Assembly (NCBI RefSeq): GCF_001661345.1
Contig: NW_017962927.1
Location: forward strand, 124,001 to 188,000
DNA length: 64,000 nucleotides
Direction: 5' to 3'
Source: Ascoidea rubescens DSM 1968
Taxonomy: Eukaryota; Ascomycota; Saccharomycetes; Ascoideales; Ascoideaceae
The translations under genes and the position numbers were made by a program. This document shows positions 8,804 through 22,149 of this stretch, one piece after another (within the stretch, counting starts at the first letter, position 1; each line of letters starts with the position of its first letter). The notes beneath the pieces were generated by a model. The model ran no database searches. It saw only the letters and a list, made by a program, of their open reading frames with translations, and was not told the origin of the DNA.

Positions 8804-10912
8804 ATGAACAGCACCTTCAACGACAACCTCAATCTCGCCTTGGTAAGTCTTGTTTTATTTGTGAACTCTTTGATCTGAACCAACAAGCTAATGCTGTTTT
8901 TTATAGGCTCTTAAGCTCATTCAATTGAAACGCTTGTCTCCTGTGTTTGAAAAGCACTCTTTGTCTGGTATTTATCAAACTCTAGTAAAACATTAAAAGC
9001 ACCCATATCTGGGTTCGGCTGTTTCTCATCACTTGTTCTAACATTGCTTGTTTTTTTAGATTTTATTGACTACTACATTCTTGGGAAAAAAAATATTGAA
9101 AGGTTAAGCGCTGAAACTAAAAGCTCTGAGAAAGAGCAAATCGCCAACTTCAACGATAAAAAAAGAAGTATATGTGATTCTCAACTTTCTTGCAGCAAAG
9201 AAAATAACCAAGATGATTCAATTTCTTTGGATTTCGGTAATTGCCACTATCATATTGGTCACAACAGCCATGATATTTCCCATAAAAAGCTCAAATTCAG
9301 CAAATCTCAAGCTGGAAATGAACCTATTTTCAACGAAATTGTTGAAACTATAGCCAGCAAAAACCTCAAGAAAATTTCAGACAACAAAATCACATATAAT
9401 AGCAGCATTGAAATTGGAGGGAATCAAATTATTTTACACAAAAAGGAATCTGTTAGTCAGCAAAATCTTGCTGATTCAAAACAATTAAATCGAAATTTTG
9501 ATCAACAAAATAAAAATGAAAAAAATGAAAAAAATGAAAAAAAGTGTTTGATTGATCTAACAAACAGCCCTCTTTCTAAAGATTCAAATATTACTAAAAA
9601 TATTAATATAACCAACAATAAAGTCGTTGATTCCAATCGAAGAAAAAAGGTAAAATTACATAAATCATATCGAGATTCCTTAAAAATCTTAAACATTGAT
9701 TATTTCGATATTAGTTCAATAACAAACTTCAAATATCTTTCAACTAATATCTACAACAATCTAATAAAAAACTTAAACTTCACCATATTTATAAGAATAT
9801 TCCAATTTTTAAACTACTTAAATCTGAGTCCATTAATTATCAATGAATATTTGGATGAAAGACATCCCAATAATAGTAAATCTAATGAGGAAGCAGAAAA
9901 AAATCTTGAGTTGATGGTCCTTATTAAAAATTTTGTTTCAAAGGCTTTCACAAAAAATAATTGGAAAGAAACTCATTCCATATCTGACACCAATAATAAT
10001 CAAGTCATACTATACAAAGACACTATCTATAAATTACAAATCGATATTATCAGTGAGTCTAATTTTCATCACTTTGACGATTTGTTTTTCAACTATTTGC
10101 TATCAACTATTAAATATAAACAAAAATATTTGCTTCTAACCGAAAGAAATCAAAAATCAAAACAAAATACAAAAACTAAAAGCACTGCATTAAAGGGAAC
10201 TTTATTAAAATTTAAGTATAATTTTGAAATATTCAAAAGTTTTATATATGGGTTTTTAAGAGTAATTGAAAAAAAGGAAAAATTATCAGAATCAAAAGAA
10301 CCACCCAACATGACACTAATCACTGACCATGAATTAATTTTTAACTTGTTTTTCAACTATAGTTTTCGTCTTGAACATATTCTTAAAAAACTTTTGGAAT
10401 TCTTTCATTTCGATAATTCTAAAATTAAAGATAATAAACTTCACAAAGTTTTAACAATTAATAAAAAAACTAAGAAAACTGAATTTTACAAAATATATAA
10501 TCAAAGATCTATTCAATTGATTAATGATGGTTTAAAATATACTAAATTTTTTTCACTAGTTTTTCAATTTGAAAAATTTGATTCTGACAATATTACAATT
10601 TTCAAAAATGAAATTAATATCCTAAATCTTAAGTTACTAATAAAATTTATCTTGGAAATTTTGGAGTTTCTAATTAATGAGATATTTATAAATTTTCTAA
10701 ATATTAAATTAACATTTAAAAATATGAAAAATATGAAAATAAAATCAGAAATGAAGAAAAATAGTCTTTATTGCATTGCTATTTCTGAAATGAGAAAATT
10801 GTTAATGTCTTATTTTCTTGTATTAAACGATGATTACTTTATTGTCAAATTTAATTTAATAAATTGGAATATTTTGGTTTGTGATGATCAAATCAATGAT
10901 AAAACAATATGA
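8804..10912 (+). CDS. Unrecognised protein, predicted spliced gene of three exons
   Basis: Predicted exons are 8804-8842, 8907-8967 and 9060-10912, giving 650 residues. Intron 1 has donor GTAAGT, a GCTAAT branch-like word and acceptor TAG. Intron 2 has a weaker GTATTT donor, branch TTCTAAC at about 9035 and acceptor TTTTTTTAG. The phases join in frame (codon 34 is split as G and AT), whereas skipping straight from exon 1 to exon 3 hits an early stop. The open frame around exon 3 has no ATG near its start, which supports upstream exons. The product starts MNSTFNDNLNLALALKLIQL. It is Lys/Asn-rich, has an LIDLT stretch near residue 196 resembling a SUMO-interacting motif, and a long hydrophobic-helical C-terminal half. 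I recognise no family. It sits 66 bp behind the dysferlin-domain gene on the same strand. Confidence 0.55.
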
Positions 10913-11429
10913 GAATCTTTTCAATTTCTTGTTTTTAATATTTATTTATAACCTTTCAAAAAAGATGTGATTATTAAAGTAAAAAAATAAAAAAAAAGAA
11001 AATAAAAAAAATATAAAAATAAATTAGAAATTAGAAATTAGCAGTTTAATAAATAAATAAATAAATAAACAGATAAGTAAATTTAAGCATTAACCCTATA
11101 CATTCAAAAATGAGTATTATAAGCACAATTTAAATTTTCAATTGATTAAATACACATAAGAAACAAATTAATAAAGAATGAAAAAAAAATAGAAGAAAAC
11201 GTTGAAATAAGAAAAAATAACAAGATGTTAATGATGCGAAACCAAACATTAAAAAAAAAAAACTAAACATGAAAAAAAAGGCAAATTATGAAAAGAAATA
11301 AAAATATAAATAACTTCATTTATTTCATTTTAAACTGTTCGTCATTTATGGAAAAACATGAGATGATTTATTTTGATCATTCTATTGTATTTGTAATCAT
11401 GGCTATAATTCTCAAGGTTAGTATTAAAT
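10913..11429. other. A+T-rich region between two convergent genes
   Basis: These 517 nt lie between the 3' ends of the unrecognised gene and CKA1. They are dominated by A-runs and a short (AAAT)n tract near 11050. They presumably hold both polyadenylation regions. No gene is visible. Confidence 0.5.
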
Positions 11430-12446
11430 TTATAAATTCCCATTATTCTCAGCATTAGCACGAACTTGTTTGAACCAAGGATGGGCCATTGCTTCTTTTG
11501 CAGTCAATCTTTCTTGATGGTCATATCTTAACAAATGGTCAATAAAATCAATAACATCATCATTAACGAATTTTGCGTTGTATGCGTTTTTAAATCTAAA
11601 CCAAGGCCTTTTATAAAACTGACCTATGTCTTCGTATTCAGGGCCTAGTTCAATATCGTATTTCTTGGTGTATTTGTATAATTCTGTTGTTCCCAACACT
11701 TTAGTAATTTGAACCAATTGATCAGTATTTGATTTACCATGAAAAAACGGTTCTTTCTTAAAAATCATTGAAGCTAACATGGCACCATAAGACCACAAAT
11801 CCAATGAGTAATCATACAATCTAAAATCAACCAATAGTTCTGGACCTTTGAAATATCTGGAAGCTACACGAACGTTATATTCTGTTCCTGGATGGTAGAA
11901 TTCAGCTAAACCCCAGTCGATCAACCTTAATTTTTTCAAAGAGTGGTCGATCATAACATTATGTGGTTTGACATCTCTATGCATTATGCCCATTGAGTGA
12001 CAAAAATCTAAAGCCTTTAACAATTCGAACATATAAAATCGAATGTCATAATCAGTAAATTGAGGATATAAAGTTCTAAAATCTATGTTATCGACGCATT
12101 CAAAAATTAAAGCAGGGTTTTTGCATACAGGATCTCTGACAACGTCTAATAATGCTATAATGTTAGGTCCATGGTTTAAATTTTGCAAAATCTTTATTTC
12201 TCTTTTGATTTTCTTCTTTTTAACCGGTTTCAAGACTTTCATGACGACTTTTCTACCGGAGGGCAATTCAACTCCTTGAAACACTTCGGAGTATTTACCC
12301 CTACCAATTTTCTTAACGATTTCGTATTTTTCTTGAGACCTCCAAACTATGCTGACGTTATCATAGTCCCAATATGACTGAGATTTCTTGTTGTTAACAT
12401 CAGCATAAACTCTGGCTATGGAGTTGGGAGCTGCGGTTGACGACAT
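11430..12446 (-). CDS. CKA1: Casein kinase 2 catalytic alpha subunit, Cka1-type
   Basis: The protein has 338 residues from the ATG at 12446 (MSSTAAPN). The frame stays open to 12617, but that extension starts with TTG and is hydrophobic, so it is left out. Kinase landmarks are the glycine loop GRGKYSEVF, the VVMKVLKP lysine followed by a KKKKIKREI basic cluster, catalytic HRDVKPHN and metal-binding DWGLAEF. CK2 has DWG in place of DFG, as seen here. The spellings [20 protein letters not shown] and AMAHPWF follow S. cerevisiae Cka1 rather than Cka2. The roughly 38-residue insertion of S. cerevisiae Cka1 after the KREIKIL segment is absent. CK2 is a constitutive Ser/Thr kinase of nucleus and cytosol with many substrates, including Pol III factors; RPC37 lies elsewhere in this window. 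Confidence 0.93.
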   Translation of the reverse strand: MSSTAAPNSIARVYADVNNKKSQSYWDYDNVSIVWRSQEKYEIVKKIGRGKYSEVFQGVELPSGRKVVMKVLKPVKKKKIKREIKILQNLNHGPNIIALLDVVRDPVCKNPALIFECVDNIDFRTLYPQFTDYDIRFYMFELLKALDFCHSMGIMHRDVKPHNVMIDHSLKKLRLIDWGLAEFYHPGTEYNVRVASRYFKGPELLVDFRLYDYSLDLWSYGAMLASMIFKKEPFFHGKSNTDQLVQITKVLGTTELYKYTKKYDIELGPEYEDIGQFYKRPWFRFKNAYNAKFVNDDVIDFIDHLLRYDHQERLTAKEAMAHPWFKQVRANAENNGNL

Positions 12447-12879
12447 CTTATTGGAGCTGTTGTCGATATTGCTTTTAAATAAATTAAAAAAAGGTATTGT
12501 GAATTGAAACAGAATCAGTAAAAAAGTAGGAAAAGCAGAGAGCAATGTAACAAAAATTGTACAGCTATAAATTTGCAGTGATGCACTAAATTGTAGTAAA
12601 ATGACAAAAAAAGACAAAAAAGCAGAAACTCTTGTATAAGCAGATAGATCTAGCAGCAGTTAACAAGTTCCTCTTGAACAGTTGAAGCAACAAATTCTCC
12701 AAAATCAACTCCTTTTTCCAGACAGAAAAAATGTCAATAAAAAACCCCGTCATGTGCAAAACATCTGACTGCGGGAGCCAGCAGGACGGTGCTACTTTTG
12801 CTGCTTTTGCTACGTTGGTTGTTTCAATGTGTCTATATTGGTGTATACTAAGCTATACATTTGTGGAAGAGCAAGACGC
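12447..12879. promoter_or_regulatory. CKA1 upstream region and UBX5 3' region
   Basis: These 433 nt lie between the CKA1 start and the UBX5 stop, both on the minus strand. The part next to CKA1 is A-rich on the plus strand, meaning T-rich 5' of the gene. The middle (12740-12830) is G+C-richer. I recognise no specific site. Confidence 0.45.
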
Positions 12880-14859
12880 CTAATCGTCAATCACATTCAT
12901 CAAAACGCTGGCGTTCTTCAAGCCTATGTCTTCTAAGGTCGAGTCCAAGACAGTTATTAGATTGATAGGTTTACCATCTTTACCAACAAACTCCAACGTG
13001 AATAACTTGCTGTCTTTGACAATGTCAAAGTTGAATTTGATCACTTCATAGATTTCTCTGATTAGGCTGGACAAGTAAAATCGTCTCACTTTTCTAGTTT
13101 TACCAGCTTTAATTTGAAGTCTTGTTGTAGGCTTTGGATCGTTTGCTTTAGGTTCAATCTGATCTTTTGGCAATATTGTTGCAAAGATTTCATCTTCAGT
13201 ATCCAGACTGACATCTTCATCATCAGCCTCTTTTTCGATATTTTTATCTTTGTCTTTGTCTTTGCTATTGTTATCATCAGCATTACCGCCCTTTTCTGTT
13301 TTAGTTTTATTTTCGCTATCATCATCCGAATTTAGAGAAATTGGATTATTAGCATTATTATTCTTCGAATTGTTATGAATCAAGTTGATTGGTGCTTTTG
13401 ATCCCTTGTCCACTGTAAATGCATCCAAAAATTCAAATACATCGTTAATCCAAGTTAGTGTATCAGGAATTTTACCATCTTGACCCCAGATTTTATAGCA
13501 TTCGCCACTAAATGGATCAAGAATTGCCAAGTAGGGATAGTTTTCTATAGAGTAAAGTGTAACATATTGCATGCCCTCTCGATCTTTAATTGAATAATTT
13601 AAGAAGATGAAATTGTTTTTAATGACTTGCTTTATGTCTCTATTTGAAAAAAAATCTCTGTACATCAATGAACAGGAAAATTCAGCGGGATTGAATATAT
13701 TAACCAATAACCATTTCTTCAGTTTTCTTGCTTCGGTTTTGGCTATCATTAAAGGGGAGTTTGTTATAATCTCATGTGGCGGAGCAAACAATCTTGCTAA
13801 CAATCTTTCATGATCAGTTCCTGAATTTCTTGCATCTGAATTTATAGTGCCAAAACTAAAACGAGAAGAGGACGAGTTAATATTATTTGGATTATTAAAA
13901 GATGATGCAATATTTCTATGAGTTTCAATTATTGAGTCAGTGTCATTATCATCATTATCAAATTGCAGATTATTTGTGACACCAATTGGATTAATGTAGT
14001 TAGTATTGTTATTTATATTATTTGTATTGTTTAAAGCACGCTGATTGTTATCATTGCTACTATACCCTATGTTGTTATTGCGGCTTATATTATTATTGAT
14101 ATAAATATCATCTTCATCTTCATCTTCATCTTCATCATCGTTGTCAATGTTGTAACGATTATCACGGTGGTGGGTTTGATTTCTATAGTTGCTTTGGTGA
14201 TCATTTTCGTCATCATCTTCTTCAAATTCAATGTCTTCCACATCTTCATCTTCGTGGTAATCATCATCATCATCATCATTATCGTTAATATAGTTGTATG
14301 AGTTATTATTATCGTCACGATTTGGTAAGTAATAATAAGTGTCTCGCATTGCATTTTGCTGAACACGATTACTATTATTATGGTTATCTTCGTCAATCTC
14401 GTCATTATCGCCATCGTTGTTATTCGTACGATTGTGAAAAGGATTGCTGGAATTAATATTTCCAAATCTGTTTGACAGCAAATTGCTAAAATTGTTATTA
14501 AAGGAAGAAAATAATGGATCAGTATAATAATCATCATCAACTAAAACCTCGGTTCTCGACTGAATAGGAGCTCTTGGTTCTTGTTGATAAACTTCGTTTT
14601 GCAATCTGGCAGCCAATTCTGCATCACTGTTATTATTGCTATTGGTGTTGCTATTATTATCAGTATTGGCATTGCCATTGTTACTATCGTTTGTGTTGGT
14701 GTTATTATCGTGAGAATGACCAGTTAATGAGCCCCCGGATTCAAAAAACAAATTAACAGCAGTGTCAATGTTGCCATCAGAGACATCAAGGAAATTTTTA
14801 GCTATAGCTCTATCAGTGGTATCGGTGAAAGCAAGAAAAGTGTCGATTTTCTCATCCAT
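12880..14859 (-). CDS. UBX5: UBA-UAS-UBX protein, Ubx5 (UBXN7-type Cdc48 adaptor)
   Basis: The protein has 659 residues. A UBA-like segment (about 1-45) has the VSDGNIDTAVNLFF signature of ubiquitin binding. A UAS thioredoxin-like domain spans about 370-490 (EARKLKKWLLVNI, through YLAILDPFSGECYKIW). A C-terminal UBX domain spans about 577-659. Between UBA and UAS lies a very long Asn/Asp/Glu tract (about 50-340), poorly conserved and the reason the protein exceeds S. cerevisiae Ubx5 (500). Ubx5 proteins recruit the AAA ATPase Cdc48/p97 to ubiquitylated substrates, including cullin-linked ones and DNA-protein crosslinks (known of the family). The gene is divergent from the PRY-type gene across 744 bp. 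Confidence 0.88.
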   Translation of the reverse strand: MDEKIDTFLAFTDTTDRAIAKNFLDVSDGNIDTAVNLFFESGGSLTGHSHDNNTNTNDSNNGNANTDNNSNTNSNNNSDAELAARLQNEVYQQEPRAPIQSRTEVLVDDDYYTDPLFSSFNNNFSNLLSNRFGNINSSNPFHNRTNNNDGDNDEIDEDNHNNSNRVQQNAMRDTYYYLPNRDDNNNSYNYINDNDDDDDDYHEDEDVEDIEFEEDDDENDHQSNYRNQTHHRDNRYNIDNDDEDEDEDEDDIYINNNISRNNNIGYSSNDNNQRALNNTNNINNNTNYINPIGVTNNLQFDNDDNDTDSIIETHRNIASSFNNPNNINSSSSRFSFGTINSDARNSGTDHERLLARLFAPPHEIITNSPLMIAKTEARKLKKWLLVNIFNPAEFSCSLMYRDFFSNRDIKQVIKNNFIFLNYSIKDREGMQYVTLYSIENYPYLAILDPFSGECYKIWGQDGKIPDTLTWINDVFEFLDAFTVDKGSKAPINLIHNNSKNNNANNPISLNSDDDSENKTKTEKGGNADDNNSKDKDKDKNIEKEADDEDVSLDTEDEIFATILPKDQIEPKANDPKPTTRLQIKAGKTRKVRRFYLSSLIREIYEVIKFNFDIVKDSKLFTLEFVGKDGKPINLITVLDSTLEDIGLKNASVLMNVIDD

Positions 14860-15603
14860 TTTGGGGGATATTTAAATTTTTCTGATTTAAACGTGAAGGA
14901 TGAGCTGGCAAATATAAAACTTCAAGATACAGAATAACGAATATCGAAAGTCAGTGGAATATAACTGGCAATTATAAAAAAACGTCTGAGTACTTCTTGC
15001 GCTTCCAGCAATACGACAGTTATTTGCCATTGCAACTCAAAAACAGAGCAAAAAAAGATTATGTCACGTGGGAATTAATGTGCACATTGAGGTGGTTGTA
15101 TGCATTTATATGCGTTCCTGCATGCGCTACTGTAGCGCTGCATGTAAATGAGTTGTTCCGTTGCAGTGGTGTTTGGAAGGTGGGAAGAAAAGAGCCGATG
15201 CTGGATCTTCGTCCAATGCAGCAGCAATAACAAGTGTGGATGGAGGACTAACTTCCCTGAGAAACAGTTACTTAGAACTGCAATCGAGTAGCAGAAAAAT
15301 AAACAAACAGAGAAATGATATAAATATCTTCAGATTCTTCTTGAATTTGTCTCCATCTCGTTGTTACTTCACATAAATATATCTATCATTTTTCATCTTC
15401 AGAGAAATCTTCCTTTTCTGGAACTTTAAATCTCGAAACTTTAATTTTTCAGAATATCTTCAGTTTTTATTATCAATAAGAATCTGGAAATATAACAAAA
15501 AAGCTGCCCAAGTACTGCTTTCTGGTTAATCAAATTATTAAATTGAGTAACTGATTGGTATACTGCTTATTGAACCAAAAGTTTAACAAGAAAAAGATCA
15601 AAA
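14860..15603. promoter_or_regulatory. Divergent promoter of UBX5 and the PRY-type gene
   Basis: This 744-bp region holds a CACGTG box at 15065-15070. It also holds an exact 15-bp palindrome at 15124-15138 (GCGCTAC-T-GTAGCGC), flanked by several TGCAT words. From 15300 onward it is A+T-rich with ATAAATAT-like stretches that may serve as TATA elements for the PRY-type gene. No gene is supported. Confidence 0.55.
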
Positions 15604-16824
15604 ATGAAGCTCAATTTCAAGCTATTCAAAACTGCGCTAGCAATACTGTTGATACCAACCTTTGTTCAAATAATTTCATCCTCTCCAATATATAATGAAA
15701 CACAATATATAAAAAGAGGAATACAACCGGGTAAAGGTGATATTAAGATTCTGTTTTGTGTAGAATCAACACAACAAACGACAGGGACATTAATTCAATC
15801 GGTATCGAATTCAGAAATAATTTCCTATTCTGGTAGCGTTTCGAGTGATAGTATTAGTGATGATTTTACTGATGTTGGAATTACTTTTACAGTTGGCTTG
15901 ACACTCATTTTTTCAGAAGCAACTTCTAGTGTTGTTTCAAGTTCTGCTTTGGTTGAAGAATTATCTTCGTCTTTAACTTTATCTTCACATAGCATGCAGA
16001 TATTACCTTCAGCCAGTTTGGAGTCCTCTTTTTCTTCTTTCTTATCGCTGTTTTTACATTCAACTTTAACTTCTTCAATCTTTTTACCATCTTTATTACC
16101 TTCAGCTTCTTCGGCTTCAATCTCTTCAACTACTTTAACCACTTTAACTACTTCAATCTTTTTATCTTCTTCGGGATCTTCTTCTACAGGATCTTCTTCA
16201 CTTTCTTCAATTCCTTTAACCTCTTCAACTACTTCAATAGCTTCAACTCTGTTAACTATCTTGTCTCCCTTGACCACTTCAGTCACTCCGGTCACTCTAA
16301 CCACATCAACTTCTGGTTTGTCAACTAGCTCGCCCAGTTCATCTTCAACTTCTGTTGAAACACCAGTTGAAACATTGAAAAGCTATCTTAGTGAACTTTT
16401 AAACAACCACAACGCTAAAAGAGCATTGCATGGAGTAAGTGATTTGGTTTGGGATGAAGAGGTATACCAATATGCGAAGAGCTTTGCAGATGCCTATTCC
16501 TGTCCTGCTGATGGGATGCTAAGTCACAGCGATGGTTCATATGGTGAAAACTTAGCTGCAGGATTTTCCTCTGCTGCCAGTGTAGTAGATGCTTGGTATG
16601 AAGAAATACAATACTACAATTTCAACAACCCAGGTTTTAGTATGGCCACAGGACATTTCACACAGCTCGTGTGGGCCTCGACGGATAAACTAGGTTGTGC
16701 CTACAAAGACTGCAACACCATCTATGGAAGATACGTTGTCTGCAATTACTCGCCTCCAGGAAACGTCATAGGCCATTTTGCTGCCAACGTTCCCAGACCT
16801 CTTTCTAATTCAAACAGCCAGTAG
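15604..16824 (+). CDS. Secreted CAP-superfamily (SCP/PR-1) protein, PRY family
   Basis: The protein has 406 residues. The first 26 form a signal peptide with a hydrophobic core (ALAILLIPTFVQII). A Lys-Arg pair at about residue 37-38 resembles a Kex2 processing site. Residues 50-255 are Ser/Thr-rich and probably heavily O-mannosylated. The CAP domain occupies about 260-400, with LLNNHNAKRALHGV, a GENLAAGF segment, GHFTQLVWAST and the closing VVCNYSPPGN. Pry proteins of yeast are secreted or wall-bound, bind sterols and fatty acids, and protect against toxic lipids (known of the family). Which PRY copy this matches cannot be told. The opposite strand also stays open through the Ser/Thr tract, but that reading is a composition shadow. 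Confidence 0.88.
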   Translation: MKLNFKLFKTALAILLIPTFVQIISSSPIYNETQYIKRGIQPGKGDIKILFCVESTQQTTGTLIQSVSNSEIISYSGSVSSDSISDDFTDVGITFTVGLTLIFSEATSSVVSSSALVEELSSSLTLSSHSMQILPSASLESSFSSFLSLFLHSTLTSSIFLPSLLPSASSASISSTTLTTLTTSIFLSSSGSSSTGSSSLSSIPLTSSTTSIASTLLTILSPLTTSVTPVTLTTSTSGLSTSSPSSSSTSVETPVETLKSYLSELLNNHNAKRALHGVSDLVWDEEVYQYAKSFADAYSCPADGMLSHSDGSYGENLAAGFSSAASVVDAWYEEIQYYNFNNPGFSMATGHFTQLVWASTDKLGCAYKDCNTIYGRYVVCNYSPPGNVIGHFAANVPRPLSNSNSQ

Positions 16825-18625
<1,801 letters not shown>

Positions 18626-19651
18626 CATAACCAAGAACAATCAAATCAACCATTTAATTTGAAAATTCAAGAAAAATGGAGATATTTCAACGTTCATTAT
18701 TTTTAGATTATGTTTAATAAATAAATGTATAGTATTAATTAGTATTTTTAATTCAATTTTTTAATTTTTATTTCCATTTTATTTTATTTTATTTTATTTT
18801 ATTTTATTTCATTTTTCTATTTCATTTTTTCTTTTTATTCTAATTTACATAATTTTTCTTTGTTTTTAAATTTGCTAGTTATTTCCAGGAAATCAATTAT
18901 TAGCATACATTTAATTTGGTTATTAGTCTTAATTGATATTTACTATTTTGTTTATTATTTTACTTACTTATATATAGACAAATTGATGTATTTATTTATT
19001 TATTTATCAATTTATTTATTTATCTATTTTCTAATTCATTAAAACTTTTGGGGATTCCATATTCGTAAACTTAATAAGCAATTAATTCGTTAATTGATTT
19101 CAAGTAATGGAAAAAATTAAAAAAAATCAAAAAAAAACAAACAATATTAAATAAAAATCAAAGTTAAATAGGGTATAAATGCCAAAATAAACTAAAAGTA
19201 TCTATAAAATTATAATATGATTAAAAATATATTAACATTAAAACAATAATATAATAAACTAATAAAATTAACAAAAACTAAACTTTTTTTTATATATTTA
19301 ATAAATTTTTATATTTATATTTATATTTTTTTTTGTATTTTTGTTATTTTCAATTGGCAATTCATACCAATTATTTAATTAAATTTAAATTCCAGCTAGT
19401 AATCTAGAATAAATATCGTTGAAGAATTATAATATGATTTCAAACAAAAAAAAAACATGAAAAAAAAACATAAAAAAAAATGAGATCAAAAAAATGAAAA
19501 AGGCAAATTTATTGTATATAGTTGTGAATAAATGATTGGATACTTGAGAAGATAACAGTAAAACAAAAAAAAGAAAAGTAGAAATAAAAAAATTTATGAA
19601 AAGAATGAAAGTAATGAATTAAAATAATGAAAAAAAACTGATAATTGATTA

Positions 19652-21181
19652 TTAATTTTGGTTTTGGTTTTGGGTTTGGTTTTCAGATTGAATTTCAAGT
19701 TTTGAATTAATATTATCATCTTTTGAAGAAACATCACTTAATTGAATAAATTCATGAAACATTTCCATATTATGAGCGTTATCATCATGGTATTTTATAA
19801 AATGATCTTTCATTAATTTTTTCATTTTATTTAAAGTTGCTTCTAACTGGAAGACTTTATTTTTTAATTTTTTTGAATCGTTGTAATATTTTTCAAAATT
19901 TTGTTGCAATTCAGCATGGGCTTTTTTCTTTTTTTGTCGACATTTTGAGGCAGCTATTCTATTTCTTTCTAGCAATCTTTGTTTCTTCCAAGCACTTGTA
20001 CCATGTAGTGGTTGACCATTTGAGTTGACCAAACTAAATACAGTTGGCTGTTGTTGATGGTGGTGGTGGTGATGAAGAGGTTGCAGGAGGTTGTTTATAA
20101 TTGTTCTTGGTTGCTTTTGAAGAGACGAGTTTGGAGAATTTGAGGAAGTCGTCGAGAAGTTTTGTGGGTTGTTAATGTTTAATAGGTTTATGTTGTTATT
20201 ATTGTATAAGGGCATGGGGTTATTTTGGTAAGGTTGAGATTGAGGTATCAAAGAGAAATTTTGGTTTTGATTTTGGTTTGATTGATTATTATTTGTGTTA
20301 TTATTTGTATTATTATTTGGGGGGTTTGTATTTTCAGAGTTATTAATCGAGTTGTCAATGCTTTCGGGACTATTAAAGCCATTTAACAAAGGGGAAGGGT
20401 CAAATAAAGTTGGTTCATTTGTATATAAATCGAAATCATGGTTTTCAACAATTTGGCCAATCTGACCATTTGAGATTGATATTCTTCTTCTTTTACCAAA
20501 AGCAGCAGAAGGGTCGAATAGAGGTGGGTTGGTTAGGGGGAAATGGTTGAATTTTGGGTAATTTGAGTCTAAGATAGCTAGGCTATTTGTGTAAAACAGT
20601 TTTTCGTGTTCTTGTAATAGAGATTTGTTGATTTCATGTTGAGGTTGAGATAAGTTTTGAGAGATGGTTTGAGGGAGATTTTGAGGTAAATGTTGAGGTA
20701 TATGTTGGGGCAAATTTTGATGTAAGTTTTGAGGCAAGTTTTGGTTTGAATTATTTGGAATAATTGAGGCAGTTGGGGTGTTTGGGGAGATGGTATTTGA
20801 ATTTATATTTGAGTCAATATTTTGCTGTCGATTATTATTTTGGTTATTTAGAGAGGATAAATTTGAGATATTATTGAGGTTGTTATTGATATTATTATTG
20901 ATATTGTTATTGAGGTTATTAATGTTATTCAAAGAAGATAAGTTTTGTAAATTTTGTATATTTGAAATATTGGACATATTTGAAATGTTTAAATTATTTA
21001 AACTGTTTAGAGTATTTAGATTATTTAAATTTGACAAATTGGATAAGTTATTCATTGAAGATAGGTTATTCATTGAAGATAGGTTATTAATTGAGGGAAT
21101 TGAGTTGCTGTTATTACGAGATTGGAGATGAAGAGAGTTGTTATTTGAGTTATTGGAATTATTATTTGAATTATTATTGGA

Positions 21182-21229
<48 letters not shown>

Positions 21230-21382
21230 GTTACTATTACTGTTGTTATTAGTATTATTATTGGAGTTATTGTTAGTGGAGTTATTATGGTTATTGCTTA
21301 ATAAAGATTGAACGATATAATTACTTAAATTTTGATTGATATCTTGATTTTGAGATGAGATGTTATAATCATAGGAATTCAT
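19652..21382 (-). CDS. CST6: bZIP transcription factor of the Cst6/Aca1 (ATF/CREB) type
   Basis: The protein has 576 residues. The first 250 are Asn/Ser/Leu-rich with a run of over 20 Asn near 50-70 and repeated SxLxxLNNL units. A bZIP lies at about 455-525. Its basic region ERNRIAASKCRQKKKK is preceded by GTSAWKKQRLL, as in Cst6 and Aca1, and is followed by a leucine zipper. Sko1 has a different basic region. Cst6 binds CRE-like TGACGT sites and controls genes for carbonic anhydrase, non-fermentable carbon use and stress (known of the family). Yeasts outside the duplicated clade normally have one such gene, so orthology to CST6 versus ACA1 is not meaningful here. It has an unusually long upstream region of 1.9 kb. 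Confidence 0.78.
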
Positions 21383-22149
21383 TATGGGAAAGAAAATATG
21401 ATGACTGAACGAGGATAGTTAATGATGTATTTATAAAAAATATTGATGGGGGGGGGGGAATAGGAAGAGATGTGAATAAATGTGAATGTAGGATAGTAAG
21501 GACGTTCAAGGATAGTCAAAAAGTATTTGAAAAAGATTGGGAATTATTGAAAATAATTGGTAGTAATCAGAAGTAATAAGAAAATAATTGAAAAAAAATT
21601 GAAAAAAATTGAGAAGTATTGGGAACTATAAGAAATAATTTAAAAGCTAGAGGAAGAATAACACAAAAAATAGTTAAATTTTAAAAGCAATAAGAGGAAA
21701 GACCCAAAAGGGTTTGAGGTATAAACAGGTGAATAATCGAAGAGCTGAGTAGAAGTAGTTCAGACTCTCAAAGCAGATCTTGAGGACGAGATATAATAGA
21801 TAATGTAGTATCAGGGCCAGTCTATCAGCAGTTGATCAGTGTTTCAATATCCTTTCGAGGTAGAGCTCTTCACAATGATAAACTTCAATGCAGAGCAAAT
21901 GATGAAAAGATGATGAAAATTTGTTTCTGGGCTGGGGGCAATTGGAGAGAGCAGGCAATTTTCGCCAGAACCAGAGCGTAGCACGTCTTTGAGAAATGGC
22001 AGGACTTTCTGGTCTTGATTGTGGAATACACTGTCTCAAGATAGTATCTGATACAGGGCAGTCGATTATATTGCTGTTGGGCTGATTATATCGTTATTCT
22101 ATAGTACTCTTCTATTGTACTTTCTATTGTGCTTTTATTGTATTCTTCT

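Noticed and set aside
12447-12617. Hydrophobic 57-residue N-terminal extension of CKA1
   Set aside because: It starts with TTG and has no counterpart in CK2 kinases; MSSTAAPN at 12446 is the natural start.
15825-16304. Glu/Lys/Val-rich minus-strand frame within the PRY-type gene
   Set aside because: It is the complement of the Ser/Thr-rich tract, so its composition is explained by the coding strand.
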